This document shows, piece after piece, positions 18,288 through 27,642 of a stretch of 64,000 nucleotides of DNA (within the stretch, counting starts at the first letter, position 1; each line of letters begins with the position of its first letter). The translations under genes were made by a program, and so were the position numbers. The notes beneath the pieces were generated by a model. That model was not told the DNA's origin, ran no database searches, and saw nothing but the letters and a program-made list of their open reading frames with translations. This DNA comes from Pseudomonas sp. ok272. Lineage in GTDB: Bacteria; Pseudomonadota; Gammaproteobacteria; Pseudomonadales; Pseudomonadaceae. The stretch covers positions 1 through 64,000 of the forward strand of contig NZ_FOCB01000004.1 of assembly GCF_900109995.1 (NCBI RefSeq). Reading direction: 5' to 3'.

Positions 18288-18318
18288 TGTTACCGCCCCC
18301 ACAACAAAACGAGTAACA
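18288..18318. promoter_or_regulatory. Candidate CbrB activator dyad upstream of the Crc sRNA
   Basis: TGTTAC (18288-18293) and GTAACA (18313-18318) form an inverted pair spaced by 19 bases, about 83 bases upstream of the sigma-54 promoter. CbrB sites of crcZ-type genes are built of such half-sites, though the spacer there is shorter, so this is tentative. Confidence 0.5.
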
Positions 18319-18400
18319 CGGAAACAACCTGACCATATTTTTACTGCAGCCTTATGCGCCATAAATACTAAGTTGTTGTTTTTTAAAGGATTTTAAAAGT

Positions 18401-18416
18401 TGGCACGGGTTCTGCT
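18401..18416 (+). promoter_or_regulatory. Sigma-54 promoter of the Crc-sequestering sRNA
   Basis: TGGCACGGGTTCTGCT has GG and GC dinucleotides ten bases apart, the -24/-12 pattern recognised by RpoN. It precedes an untranslated A-rich transcript region. Confidence 0.85.
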
Positions 18417-18426
18417 ATCTCTATGG

Positions 18427-18798
18427 CATAACAAGAATAAAAACAGCGACAAACCTAATAAAAATAAGACGTAACGACTCTGACATAACAAAAACAACAC
18501 GACAGAGACGCAGCTAACAGATTTTTTTGGAGAAGGTGTACTTCCAGGGTGCTGCGCGCAGTAACCCGCAACCGGGCAGAGAACAATAAAACTACCTCTA
18601 GGTAGCTCCCGAACTGGTTGGATCGCTTGTCGAGAAGTCATCAGCGCTCAAAAAAATACGTTTGCTCTTGACCCTGAATGGGGGTCGCACAAAACAGCAG
18701 TAAAGGGCCACGGTTGCCAAAAACAACAATAGACCGCCCCTTAATAATAAAAAAAGAGCACGCAACGACAAATTAAAGGGGAGCCTCGGCTCCCCTTT
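18427..18798 (+). ncRNA. crcY: Crc/Hfq-sequestering sRNA of the CrcZ/CrcY/CrcX family
   Basis: A transcript of about 370 bases predicted from the sigma-54 promoter to the hairpin at 18775-18798. It holds no ORF and several CA-rich or A-rich motifs of the AAnAAnAA type recognised by Hfq with Crc: 18431-18445, 18458-18468, 18487-18499, 18582-18594, 18719-18730, 18741-18756. Such sRNAs titrate Hfq/Crc and relieve catabolite repression under CbrAB control. In P. putida, as I recall, crcY lies next to mvaB, the liuE orthologue, which supports calling this crcY rather than crcZ. The start is estimated about 12 bases after the -12 element. Confidence 0.8.
18775..18798 (+). terminator. Terminator of the Crc sRNA
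   Basis: AAAGGGGAGCC and GGCTCCCCTTT form an 11-bp stem with a minimal loop. The downstream T tract is short (TTTGTGCTGT). It may also end the convergent ligase transcript. Confidence 0.7.
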
Positions 18799-18868
18799 GT
18801 GCTGTCTGGCGTTTGTGTTTGCGTACGCCCCCCATGCGCGAGCGTGCGGCTCGCGCTTGGGGTCGTGG

Positions 18869-20566
18869 TTAGCCCTTGCCGACGTTCAGCTCCTCGATAC
18901 TGATCTCACGCATCTTGAACTTTTGGATCTTGCCGGTCACGGTCATCGGGAACTCCTCGACGAACTTGAAGTGACGTGGCGTCTTGAAGTGCGCAATGCG
19001 CTCCTTGCACCAGGCTTGCAGCTCCAGTTCATTGGCCGTGTGACCCGGGTGAAACTTGATCCAGGCAACGATCTCCTCGCCGTACCGCGCACACGGGATG
19101 CCGATGACTTGCACATCCGCCACCGCCGGGTGAGTGAAGAAGAACTCTTCCAGCTCACGCGGGTAAACGTTCTCGCCACCGCGAATGATCATGTCCTTGT
19201 TGCGTCCGGCAATGCAGACGTAGCCTTCATCATTCATGGAGGCCAGGTCGCCGGTGTGCATCCAGCCCGCCTGATCGATGGCTTCTGCCGTGCCCTGCGG
19301 GTTGTTCCAATAGCCAAGCATCACGCTGTAGCCCCGAGTACAGAGCTCGCCGATGGTGCCTCGCGGAACCAGGTTGCCGGCCTCATCGATGATTTTGCTT
19401 TCCAGTTGTGGCTGGGTGCGGCCGACCGTGGTGACCCGCAGCTCCAGATTGTCTGACGGACCGGTCTGCAACGACACCGGACTTGTTTCAGTCATGCCGT
19501 AGGCAATCTGCACCTCGCTCATGTGCATTTCGTTGATCACCCGTCGCATGATTTCGATCGGACACGTAGCGCCCGCCATGATCCCGGTGCGCAGCGTCGA
19601 CAGGTCGAACTCGGCGCGCCGCGGCTGATCGAGCATGGCAATGAACATCGTGGGCACGCCGTACAGGCCTGTAGCCTTTTCCTGTGCCACGGCTTCCAGG
19701 GTCAACAGTGGGTCGAAAGCATCATTGGGATAAATCATCGTGGCGCCATGGGTGACGCAGCCCAGGTTACCCATGACCATGCCAAAACAGTGATACAGCG
19801 GCACCGGGATCACCAGCCGATCATTGGCCGTCAGCCCCAGGCTTTCGCCGACCATGTAACCGTTGTTGAGGATGTTGTAGTGACTGAGGGTCGCGCCCTT
19901 GGGGAAGCCCGTGGTGCCGGAGGTGTACTGGATGTTCACCGCCTGGTCGAAATGCAGGCTGTCTTGCCGGGTCTTGAGCTGCTCGCTCGAGACGCTGGCA
20001 GCGAGATCCGCCAGTTGCGACCACGGCAGGAAACCCGACGGTGGCTGGGGATCGAGACTGACCACGCCACGCAGTTGCGGCAGGCGTTCGGCCTGCAACT
20101 GGCCGATGGTTTGTTCGGCCAACTCCGGCACCAGCCCTTGCAGCATTGCGTGGTAGTCGGAGCTCTTGAACGCGCCGGCACACACCAGCCACTGGCACCC
20201 GGACTGCTGGAGCACGTACTCAAGCTCCGAACTGCGATAGGCGGGATTGATGTTGACCAGGATGACCCCGATCTTGGCGCTGGCAAACTGGCTGATGCAC
20301 CACTGCGCGCAGTTCGGCGCCCAGATACCCAAACGATCCCCCACCTGCAATCCAAGCGCCAGAAAAGCCCGGGCGTGTTGATCGACGGCATCGGCCAACT
20401 GTGCCCAGCTGTAGCGCCGTTGCTGATGGCGCACCACCAGCGCTTCGCCTTCTGGATACAGGGCGACCGTGCGATCAAAGGCCTGCCCGATAGTCATCGC
20501 CAGCAAGGCTTTGTCCTGCGAGCCACAGCTGTAGCTGTGCTGTGGAGGAGCACTGTGTTGATCCAT
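18869..20566 (-). CDS. AMP-binding acyl-CoA ligase linked to the liu operon
   Basis: A 565-residue ANL-superfamily acyl-CoA synthetase. The P-loop-like motif YTSGTTGFPKGA, the adenylate motif YGMTETSP, the hinge GRNKDMIIRGGENVYP and the C-terminal lysine segment TVTGKIQKFKMRE are all present. It activates a fatty acid to its CoA ester. Divergence from liuA with shared LiuR-like sites suggests a branched short- or medium-chain substrate such as isovalerate or a related acid, which is inference. The start is at 20566 (MDQHSAPPQH); an upstream in-frame codon at 20611 looks less likely. Confidence 0.85.
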   Translation of the reverse strand: MDQHSAPPQHSYSCGSQDKALLAMTIGQAFDRTVALYPEGEALVVRHQQRRYSWAQLADAVDQHARAFLALGLQVGDRLGIWAPNCAQWCISQFASAKIGVILVNINPAYRSSELEYVLQQSGCQWLVCAGAFKSSDYHAMLQGLVPELAEQTIGQLQAERLPQLRGVVSLDPQPPSGFLPWSQLADLAASVSSEQLKTRQDSLHFDQAVNIQYTSGTTGFPKGATLSHYNILNNGYMVGESLGLTANDRLVIPVPLYHCFGMVMGNLGCVTHGATMIYPNDAFDPLLTLEAVAQEKATGLYGVPTMFIAMLDQPRRAEFDLSTLRTGIMAGATCPIEIMRRVINEMHMSEVQIAYGMTETSPVSLQTGPSDNLELRVTTVGRTQPQLESKIIDEAGNLVPRGTIGELCTRGYSVMLGYWNNPQGTAEAIDQAGWMHTGDLASMNDEGYVCIAGRNKDMIIRGGENVYPRELEEFFFTHPAVADVQVIGIPCARYGEEIVAWIKFHPGHTANELELQAWCKERIAHFKTPRHFKFVEEFPMTVTGKIQKFKMREISIEELNVGKG

Positions 20567-20655
20567 GACGACCCCTATTGTCTTTATTAGTAGGTGGTTG
20601 GAGCGGAGCACTGGGTCGCCCCGATCATTCAGAACTGGCCATACTCTCGCTCAAG

Positions 20656-20671
20656 TTGACGTTAACGTAAA
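20656..20671. promoter_or_regulatory. LiuR-like operator 1 between ligase gene and liuA
   Basis: TTGACGTTAACGTAAA contains the GTTAAC core and palindromic ACGTTAACGT. It is 90 bases from the ligase start codon and fits the same motif as the site at 16774. Confidence 0.75.
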
Positions 20672-20698
20672 GGGTGATTGACAGCCATTCGTCACAGG

Positions 20699-20715
20699 CT
20701 TACGTTAACGTAAAG
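20699..20715. promoter_or_regulatory. LiuR-like operator 2 upstream of liuA
   Basis: CTTACGTTAACGTAAAG holds a perfect 14-bp palindrome (TTACGTTAACGTAA). It lies 55 bases upstream of the liuA start and 28 bases from operator 1, so both divergent promoters may be controlled together. Confidence 0.75.
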
Positions 20716-20769
20716 GTGAGAACCAAGTCGTGCCCCTCCCTACCCTACAAAAATGCCAAAAGGTGCCCC

Positions 20770-21933
20770 ATGAGCTATCCATCCCTGAACTTTGCCCTCG
20801 GTGAAACCATCGACATGTTGCGCGATCAGGTGCAGTCCTTCGTCGCCAAAGAGATCGCTCCGCGCGCCGCTCAAATCGACATCGACAACCTGTTTCCCGC
20901 CGACCTGTGGCGCAAGTTCGGCGACATGGGTCTGCTCGGGATTACGGTGGCAGAAGAATACGGCGGCGCAGGCCTGGGGTACCTGGCACACGTGGTTGCC
21001 ATGGAAGAAATCAGCCGCGGCTCGGCCTCGGTCGCGCTGTCCTACGGCGCCCACTCCAATCTGTGCGTCAACCAGATCAACCGCAACGGCACCCATGAGC
21101 AGAAAGAAAAGTACCTGCCCAAGCTGATCAGTGGCGAACACATCGGCGCCCTGGCCATGAGCGAACCGAATGCCGGTTCAGACGTCGTCTCGATGAAACT
21201 GCGTGCCGACAAACGTGGCGAACACTACGTGCTCAATGGCAGCAAGACCTGGATCACCAACGGCCCCGACGCCAATACCTATGTGATCTACGCCAAGACC
21301 GACCTGGAAAAAGGCCCCCACGGCATCACCGCCTTCATCGTCGAGCGCGACTGGAAGGGTTTCAGCCGCAGCAGCAAGTTCGACAAGCTCGGCATGCGTG
21401 GCTCCAACACCTGCGAGTTGTTCTTCGATGACGTTGAAGTCCCGCAGGAAAACATCCTCGGCGTGCTCAACGGTGGCGTGAAGGTGCTGATGAGCGGCCT
21501 GGACTACGAGCGTGTGGTGCTGTCCGGCGGCCCGACCGGGATCATGCAAGCGTGCATGGACCTGATCGTGCCCTACATCCACGACCGTAAACAGTTCGGC
21601 CAGAGCATCGGTGAGTTCCAACTGATCCAGGGCAAAGTGGCTGATATGTACACCCAGCTCAACGCCAGCCGCGCCTACCTGTATGCCGTGGCCCAGGCCT
21701 GTGAGCGTGGTGAGACCACCCGCAAGGACGCCGCCGGCGTGATCCTCTACAGCGCCGAACGCGCCACGCAAATGGCCCTCGATGCAATCCAGATCCTGGG
21801 GGGCAACGGCTACATCAATGAATTCCCGGCAGGTCGCCTGCTGCGTGACGCCAAGCTGTATGAAATCGGCGCAGGCACCAGTGAGATCCGTCGCATGCTG
21901 ATTGGCCGCGAACTGTTCAACGAAACCCGCTAA
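20770..21933 (+). CDS. liuA: Isovaleryl-CoA dehydrogenase
   Basis: A 387-residue acyl-CoA dehydrogenase that oxidises isovaleryl-CoA to 3-methylcrotonyl-CoA. Motifs: [18 protein letters not shown] (FAD and substrate), [17 protein letters not shown], and the C-terminal [20 protein letters not shown]. The [12 protein letters not shown] segment carries the isovaleryl-specific catalytic Glu region. It is the first gene of liuABCD. The start at 20770 has AAAGG upstream; the open frame extends to 20674, across operator 2, and is not coding there. Confidence 0.95.
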   Translation: MSYPSLNFALGETIDMLRDQVQSFVAKEIAPRAAQIDIDNLFPADLWRKFGDMGLLGITVAEEYGGAGLGYLAHVVAMEEISRGSASVALSYGAHSNLCVNQINRNGTHEQKEKYLPKLISGEHIGALAMSEPNAGSDVVSMKLRADKRGEHYVLNGSKTWITNGPDANTYVIYAKTDLEKGPHGITAFIVERDWKGFSRSSKFDKLGMRGSNTCELFFDDVEVPQENILGVLNGGVKVLMSGLDYERVVLSGGPTGIMQACMDLIVPYIHDRKQFGQSIGEFQLIQGKVADMYTQLNASRAYLYAVAQACERGETTRKDAAGVILYSAERATQMALDAIQILGGNGYINEFPAGRLLRDAKLYEIGAGTSEIRRMLIGRELFNETR

Positions 21934-21944
21934 CGGAGCTGTCC

Positions 21945-23552
21945 ATGGCCACCTTGCACACCCAGCTCAATCCACGCTCCGCGGAGTTCGCCGCCAACAG
22001 CGCGGCGATGCTCGCCCAGGTCGACGCCCTGCACACCCTGCTCGCCCACGTCCAGCAAGGCGGCGGTGCCAAGGCCCAGGAGCGGCACACTTCGCGCGGC
22101 AAGCTGCTGCCCCGCGAACGGATCAATCGCTTGCTCGACCCTGGTTCACCGTTCCTGGAAATCAGCCCACTCGCCGCCTACGAAGTCTATGGCGAAGACG
22201 TTCCGGCCGCGGGCGTGATAGCCGGGATCGGCCGGATCGAAGGCGTCGAGTGCATGATTGTCGCCAACGATGCCACGGTAAAAGGTGGCTCGTACTACCC
22301 GCTAACGGTCAAGAAACACCTGCGCGCCCAGACCATCGCCCAGCAAAATCGCCTGCCGTGCATCTATCTGGTGGACTCCGGCGGCGCCAACCTGCCGCGC
22401 CAGGATGAAGTGTTCCCCGACCGCGAGCACTTCGGGCGGATCTTCTTCAACCAGGCCAACATGAGCGCCATGGGCATCCCGCAGATCGCCGTGGTCATGG
22501 GCTCCTGCACGGCCGGTGGTGCCTACGTGCCTGCCATGGCGGACGAAGCCATCATGGTGCGCCAGCAGGCGACCATTTTTCTCGCCGGCCCACCGCTGGT
22601 GAAAGCCGCCACCGGCGAAGTGGTCAGCGCTGAAGACCTCGGCGGGGCCGATGTGCACTGCAAGATCTCCGGGGTCGCCGACCACTATGCCGACAGCGAC
22701 GAGCATGCCCTGGAATTGGCACGACGCTGTGTCGCCCACCTCAACTGGCGCAAGCTCGGCGAGGTGCAGCAACGCACGCCGATCGCCCCGCTGTATGCCC
22801 GTGATGAGTTGTACGGCGTGGTGCCGGCCGACGCCAAGCAGCCATTCGATGTCCGCGAAGTGATCGCCCGGCTGGTGGACGGCTCGGTGTTCGATGAGTT
22901 CAAGGCCTTGTTCGGCACCACGCTGGTGTGCGGCTTTGCTCATCTGCATGGCTATCCGATCGCGATCCTCGCCAACAACGGCATCCTCTTCGCCGAAGCC
23001 GCGCAAAAGGGCGCGCACTTCATCGAACTGGCGTGCCAGCGCGGGATTCCCCTGCTGTTCCTACAGAACATCACCGGCTTCATGGTCGGCCAGAAATACG
23101 AGGCCGGTGGCATCGCCAAGCACGGCGCCAAACTGGTGACTGCCGTGGCCTGCGCCAAGGTGCCGAAATTCACGGTCATCATCGGCGGCAGCTTCGGCGC
23201 CGGTAACTATGGCATGTGCGGACGCGCCTACGACCCACGGTTTCTGTGGATGTGGCCAAATGCGCGCATTGGCGTCATGGGCGCCGAGCAGGCCGCCGGC
23301 GTGCTGGTGCAAGTCAAGCGCGAGCAAGCCGAGCGCAGCGGCCAGGCGTTCAGCGCCGAGCAAGAAGCCCAGATCAAGCAGCCCATCCTCGACCAATACG
23401 AAGCACAGGGCCATCCCTACTATTCCAGCGCCCGCTTGTGGGATGACGGCGTCATCGACCCGGCACAAACCCGTGACGTACTGGCGCTGGCGCTGTCTGC
23501 CTCGCTCAATGCACCTGTCGAACCGACCCGCTTCGGCGTGTTCCGGATGTGA
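21945..23552 (+). CDS. liuB: 3-methylcrotonyl-CoA carboxylase, carboxyltransferase (beta) subunit
   Basis: A 535-residue carboxyltransferase. The crotonase-fold halves hold [19 protein letters not shown], the acyl-CoA pocket [14 protein letters not shown] and [15 protein letters not shown], and the biotin-side motifs [18 protein letters not shown]. It transfers carboxylate from the biotin of LiuD to 3-methylcrotonyl-CoA. Eleven bases separate it from liuA. Length is normal. Confidence 0.95.
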   Translation: MATLHTQLNPRSAEFAANSAAMLAQVDALHTLLAHVQQGGGAKAQERHTSRGKLLPRERINRLLDPGSPFLEISPLAAYEVYGEDVPAAGVIAGIGRIEGVECMIVANDATVKGGSYYPLTVKKHLRAQTIAQQNRLPCIYLVDSGGANLPRQDEVFPDREHFGRIFFNQANMSAMGIPQIAVVMGSCTAGGAYVPAMADEAIMVRQQATIFLAGPPLVKAATGEVVSAEDLGGADVHCKISGVADHYADSDEHALELARRCVAHLNWRKLGEVQQRTPIAPLYARDELYGVVPADAKQPFDVREVIARLVDGSVFDEFKALFGTTLVCGFAHLHGYPIAILANNGILFAEAAQKGAHFIELACQRGIPLLFLQNITGFMVGQKYEAGGIAKHGAKLVTAVACAKVPKFTVIIGGSFGAGNYGMCGRAYDPRFLWMWPNARIGVMGAEQAAGVLVQVKREQAERSGQAFSAEQEAQIKQPILDQYEAQGHPYYSSARLWDDGVIDPAQTRDVLALALSASLNAPVEPTRFGVFRM

Positions 23553-23565
23553 TGTGGAGAACACC

Positions 23566-24381
23566 ATGAACGACTTCAATACCCTGGAACTGCTGGTCGA
23601 TCCCCGTGGATTCGCCACGTTGTGGCTCAATCGCCAAGACAAGAACAACGCTTTCAATGCCGAAATGATTCGCGAGCTGATCCTCGCCCTCGACAAGGTG
23701 CAAGCCGACGCCAGCCTGCGCTTCCTGCTGCTGCGCGGGCGTGGCAAGCACTTCAGCGCCGGCGCGGACTTGGCCTGGATGCAGCAATCGGCCGAACTCG
23801 ACTACCACACCAACCTCGACGACGCCCGCGAGCTGGCGGAACTGATGTACAACCTGGCCAAGTTGAAGATCCCCACCCTGGCCGTGGTCCAAGGTGCGGC
23901 GTTCGGTGGCGCCGTAGGCCTGGTCAGTTGCTGCGACATGGCGATTGGCAGCGATGACGCCCAGTTTTGCCTGTCGGAAGTGCGCATCGGCCTGGCGCCA
24001 GCGGTGATCAGCCCCTTCGTCGTACAAGCCATTGGCGAGCGCGCGGCACGGCGCTATGCGTTGACCGCCGAACGCTTCAGCGGCCAACGCGCCCAGGCAC
24101 TCGGTCTGCTCAGCGAGAGCTTTGCGGCCGATGAACTGGAGGCCCAGGTCGAACGCTGGATCAACAACCTGCTGCTCAACAGCCCGCACGCCATGCGCTC
24201 AAGCAAGGAGCTACTGCGTGAAGTCGGCAGCGGCACGCTGAACCCGGCGCTGCGTCGCTACTGCGAAAACGCCATTGCCCGCATTCGTGTCAGCCCGGAA
24301 GGCCAGGAAGGCTTGCGTGCGTTCCTACACAAGCGTCCACCAAGCTGGCAGGCCGAATCCACCCCCAAGGAGCCGCGTTGA
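23566..24381 (+). CDS. liuC: 3-methylglutaconyl-CoA hydratase
   Basis: A 271-residue crotonase-family enzyme that hydrates 3-methylglutaconyl-CoA to HMG-CoA, the substrate of LiuE. The oxyanion strand KHFSAGADLAWM and the GAAFGGAVGLVSCCDMA segment, with LSEVRIGLAPAVISPFV, fit the family. The start at 23566 has GGAG 7 bases before; a longer open frame from 23209 lies within liuB and is not real. Its stop overlaps the liuD start (TGATG), so the two are coupled. Confidence 0.95.
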   Translation: MNDFNTLELLVDPRGFATLWLNRQDKNNAFNAEMIRELILALDKVQADASLRFLLLRGRGKHFSAGADLAWMQQSAELDYHTNLDDARELAELMYNLAKLKIPTLAVVQGAAFGGAVGLVSCCDMAIGSDDAQFCLSEVRIGLAPAVISPFVVQAIGERAARRYALTAERFSGQRAQALGLLSESFAADELEAQVERWINNLLLNSPHAMRSSKELLREVGSGTLNPALRRYCENAIARIRVSPEGQEGLRAFLHKRPPSWQAESTPKEPR

Positions 24382-26330
24382 TGAGCGCACCTGTTCTCAC
24401 TACCCTGCTGGTGGCCAACCGTGGCGAAATCGCCTGCCGGGTGATGCGCACCGCCAAAGCGCTGGGCCTGACCACCGTGGCCGTGCACAGCGCCACTGAT
24501 CGCGAGGCCCGGCACAGTCGCGAAGCCGATATCCGCGTCGACCTGGGGGGTAGCAAGGCCGCTGACAGCTACCTGCAAATCGACAAGTTGCTGGCGGCCG
24601 CCAAGGCCAGCGGCGCCCAGGCCATTCACCCGGGCTATGGCTTTCTCTCGGAGAATGCCGGTTTTGCCCGGGCCATTGAAGCGGCCGGCCTGATTTTCCT
24701 CGGCCCGCCGGCGTCGGCCATCGACGCGATGGGCAGCAAATCCGCGGCCAAGGCCTTGATGGAAACCGCAGGCGTGCCGTTGGTGCCGGGTTACCACGGC
24801 GAAGCCCAGGACCTGGAGACCTTCCGTGATGCCGCCGAACGCATCGGTTACCCGGTGCTGCTCAAGGCCACCGCGGGAGGTGGCGGTAAGGGCATGAAAG
24901 TGGTCGAGGACATCAGCCAACTGGCAGAGGCCCTGGCGTCTGCGCAGCGTGAAGCCCTGTCGTCGTTCGGCGACTCACGCATGCTGGTGGAGAAGTACCT
25001 GCTCAAGCCACGCCACGTGGAAATCCAGGTGTTCGCCGACCAGCATGGCCACTGCCTGTACCTCAACGAACGTGACTGCTCGATTCAGCGCCGGCACCAG
25101 AAAGTCGTCGAGGAGGCCCCCGCCCCCGGCTTGAGCCCCGAATCACGCAAGGCCATGGGCGAGGCCGCCGTGCGTGCCGCGCAAGCCATTGGCTATGTGG
25201 GTGCAGGCACCGTGGAGTTTCTCCTGGATTCACGCGGCGAGTTCTTCTTCATGGAAATGAACACCCGCCTGCAAGTCGAACACCCGGTCACCGAAGCCAT
25301 CACCGGCCTCGACCTGGTGGCCTGGCAGATTCGCGTCGCCCAAGGTGAGCCGCTGCCAATGACCCAGGCGCAGGTGCCGCTGATCGGGCACGCCATCGAA
25401 GTACGCCTGTACGCGGAGGACCCGGGCAATGACTTCCTGCCCGCTACCGGTCACCTGGCGCTGTACCGCGAGTCCGCTGCGGGTCCCGGGCGCCGGGTGG
25501 ACAGTGGCGTCGAGGAAGGTGACGAAATCTCGCCGTTCTACGATCCGATGCTCGGCAAGCTGATTGCCTGGGGCGAGGACCGTGAGCAGGCACGACTGCG
25601 GCTGCTGAGCATGCTGGATGAGTTCGCCATTGGCGGATTGAAGACCAACATCGGGTTTCTGCGCAGAATCGTCGCTCATCCGGCGTTCGCTGCGGCTGAA
25701 CTGGATACCGGATTTATCCCACGCCACCACGAGCAATTGCTGCCGGCGCCCACAGAACTCAGCGATGAGTTCTGGAACGTCGCCGCCCAGGCGCTTGCGC
25801 TCAGCCAGAAACCCACCGTGCGCCGTGACGACCCCGGGTCGCCATGGGCAATGGGCAACGGGTTCCGCGCCGGGCTGCCCGCTGAAACGACGCAGCACTT
25901 GAGTTGCGAGGGGCAAGACCGCGCGATCACCCTGACAGCCACCGACACCCGTAACACCCAACTCAACGGTGAGCAGTTGCTGGTCGAGCACCACGGCCTG
26001 CGCCGTCAACTTCGTGCGATCCGCCAAGACCACAGTCTCTATCTGCACTGGCAAGGTGAACTGCGCTGCATCAAGCGCTACGACCCGATTGCCGCCGTCG
26101 AGGCCAGCCAGCACCCTCAAGGTGGGCTGAGCGCGCCGATGAATGGAAGCATCGTCCGGGTGTTGGTGATACCCGGCCAGGTGGTCGAAGCCGGGGCACA
26201 GTTGGTGGTCCTGGAAGCGATGAAAATGGAGCACAGCATTCGTGCGCCTCACGCGGGCACGATCAAGGCGCTGTATTGCCAGGAAGGCGAGATGGTCAAC
26301 GAAGGGAGCGCACTGGTGGAACTGGAATAG
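24381..26330 (+). CDS. liuD: 3-methylcrotonyl-CoA carboxylase, biotin-carrier (alpha) subunit
   Basis: A 649-residue biotin carboxylase plus carrier. The N-terminal domain (LLVANRGEIACRVMRTAKAL) and ATP-grasp domain (TAGGGGKGMKVV) carboxylate biotin, and the C-terminal domain carries EAMKMEHS with the biotinyl lysine near residue 615. The start is the ATG at 24381, overlapping the liuC stop. A linker of about 110 residues between the carboxylase and the biotinyl domain is typical of MCC alpha. It ends the operon, close to the hairpin at 26347. Confidence 0.95.
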   Translation: MSAPVLTTLLVANRGEIACRVMRTAKALGLTTVAVHSATDREARHSREADIRVDLGGSKAADSYLQIDKLLAAAKASGAQAIHPGYGFLSENAGFARAIEAAGLIFLGPPASAIDAMGSKSAAKALMETAGVPLVPGYHGEAQDLETFRDAAERIGYPVLLKATAGGGGKGMKVVEDISQLAEALASAQREALSSFGDSRMLVEKYLLKPRHVEIQVFADQHGHCLYLNERDCSIQRRHQKVVEEAPAPGLSPESRKAMGEAAVRAAQAIGYVGAGTVEFLLDSRGEFFFMEMNTRLQVEHPVTEAITGLDLVAWQIRVAQGEPLPMTQAQVPLIGHAIEVRLYAEDPGNDFLPATGHLALYRESAAGPGRRVDSGVEEGDEISPFYDPMLGKLIAWGEDREQARLRLLSMLDEFAIGGLKTNIGFLRRIVAHPAFAAAELDTGFIPRHHEQLLPAPTELSDEFWNVAAQALALSQKPTVRRDDPGSPWAMGNGFRAGLPAETTQHLSCEGQDRAITLTATDTRNTQLNGEQLLVEHHGLRRQLRAIRQDHSLYLHWQGELRCIKRYDPIAAVEASQHPQGGLSAPMNGSIVRVLVIPGQVVEAGAQLVVLEAMKMEHSIRAPHAGTIKALYCQEGEMVNEGSALVELE

Positions 26331-26346
26331 TCCGCGCGGACAAAAA

Positions 26347-26375
26347 AGACCGGTCCTAAGAGGTAGGACCGGTCT
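26347..26375 (-). terminator. Bidirectional terminator between liuD and repressor gene
   Basis: AGACCGGTCCTA and TAGGACCGGTCT form a 12-bp perfect stem. On the minus strand a run of six T follows, which suits the repressor gene at 26378; it could also stop the liu operon. Confidence 0.8.
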
Positions 26376-26377
26376 GA

Positions 26378-27043
26378 CTAGAACTTGGCCGTTGCCTGCA
26401 CCACAACGCCAATGATCCGACATTCGTCGGTGAGCAAGGCTTTCGGGTAAGTCGGGTTCAGCGGTACGAGGTATCGCTGCCCTCCCTCTTCGATCAACTT
26501 GCGAAATGTCGCTTCGGCACTCTCGGCCCACTGAGCGATCACCAGCTTGCCCGGTACCGCCTCCACGGCCGGGTCAACCAGGATCAGCATGTCTTGCGCA
26601 ATGCTGATACCGCTGGGGGCCGTCATCGCATCGCCCACCACCACCAACCAGAATGCCGAGCCCTGGGCGTGATAGTCGCTGGTTTCATAACGCTGCGTGC
26701 CATAGGCGAGTGGCTCGCCATCGCGAACCTGGCCCACGCCCCGCCATTCCCCCACCGGGTAGCGGAAGTACGGGTTGTATGTGTGCGCAAGAGCGGCCTG
26801 GTAGTCACTCGCTTCAGCCGTACCCTGCGCGGCCTCCGGCTCCCTGATCACCAGGGCGACTTCGAGAAAGCCCAACCCCAGCTCCTGAAGCACCCGGTTC
26901 ATGTCCTCCAGGCTCGGCTGGCGACGCTTGTTCAGCCAATGACCGACGCCCCCTTGGGACATTGCGAGGCGCTCTGCGAGCTTTTCCTGAGTGAGCTTGA
27001 GCTCACGCATCTTGGCTTTGACCAACTCAATCCATTTATCCAT
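26378..27043 (-). CDS. XRE-family repressor with degenerate S24/LexA-type domain
   Basis: A 221-residue protein with an N-terminal lambda-type helix-turn-helix (residues about 5-58: LKLTQEKLAERLAMSQGGVG) and a C-terminal S24 fold (about 125-215). The usual serine in GDSM is Ala139 (GDAMTAPSG), and the usual lysine of TVKRL is Arg181 (ATFRKL), so autoproteolysis is unlikely. It stands divergently to the DUF3077-like gene. PrtR-type regulators of Pseudomonas look alike. The start at 27043 (MDKWIELVKAK) is chosen because a longer frame to 27226 overlaps the next gene. No prophage genes are nearby, so the target is unknown. Confidence 0.8.
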   Translation of the reverse strand: MDKWIELVKAKMRELKLTQEKLAERLAMSQGGVGHWLNKRRQPSLEDMNRVLQELGLGFLEVALVIREPEAAQGTAEASDYQAALAHTYNPYFRYPVGEWRGVGQVRDGEPLAYGTQRYETSDYHAQGSAFWLVVVGDAMTAPSGISIAQDMLILVDPAVEAVPGKLVIAQWAESAEATFRKLIEEGGQRYLVPLNPTYPKALLTDECRIIGVVVQATAKF

Positions 27044-27173
27044 GGGGCGGAACGATACTTCGCGGGGATAGACCCTCAATACACATATTGTAGTATTAAA
27101 CGACTCGTCATAACTACAAATGGTACTAATCTTTGACTGACCCCCTCGCCCTACCCACGGAGCCCTAGCCACC

Positions 27174-27515
27174 ATGGACATCACTCGCAAAAACGCACCC
27201 GAGCAGGAACCCGACACTGACTTCACCTCGCCCGAAGGCTGTGCAGCCGCTCAGCGCGCGCTGGACTATTACTTGAAACCAAGTGTTTCAGCGCTCGACA
27301 TCGAAGCAGCTTTTTTCGAGATCAACCCTAACATCAGCCGGGAAGAAGCCCTGGTTCATGCGTCGGACTTGCTGCGCTGTGCAGCCGCAACAGCCTATGA
27401 GTCAGCGAACAACCGACTCGGTACCAGCCGTGATCTGGCTTTATCGGTGGTGCACATGATCGATATGGCCAAGACCATGGTGGACGGGTCCCTGGACAGG
27501 GATCAAAACGCTTGA
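27174..27515 (+). CDS. DUF3077/DUF6124-like Pseudomonas protein
   Basis: A 113-residue protein resembling the small Pseudomonas-specific families DUF3077 or DUF6124. The pattern is FEINPNISREEALVHASDLL, then CAAATAYESAN, with a charged N-terminus. It is soluble and mainly helical. It is divergent from the degenerate S24 repressor with 130 bases between. The function is unknown; the pairing makes a small regulator-target unit possible. Confidence 0.7.
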   Translation: MDITRKNAPEQEPDTDFTSPEGCAAAQRALDYYLKPSVSALDIEAAFFEINPNISREEALVHASDLLRCAAATAYESANNRLGTSRDLALSVVHMIDMAKTMVDGSLDRDQNA

Positions 27516-27607
27516 GTGAACATCGAAGGGAGCGCCAGGGTTCGAGTGAACCCGTGGTGTTGGCAACGTAGCAGGGAAGTATTTTCTTATCGGAGAGATA
27601 AAAACGT

Positions 27608-27640
27608 TTGACTTGCAAATGATAATGATTATTATTGCAA
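27608..27640 (+). promoter_or_regulatory. Fur-box promoter of prrF
   Basis: A -35 (TTGACT, 27608-27613) and a -10 (TATTAT, 27630-27635) with a 16-bp spacer overlap AATGATAATGATTATTATTG, a strong match to the Fur box (GATAATGATAATCATTATC type). Iron-replete Fur would block the RNA start about 7 bases downstream. Confidence 0.85.
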
Positions 27641-27642
27641 GC

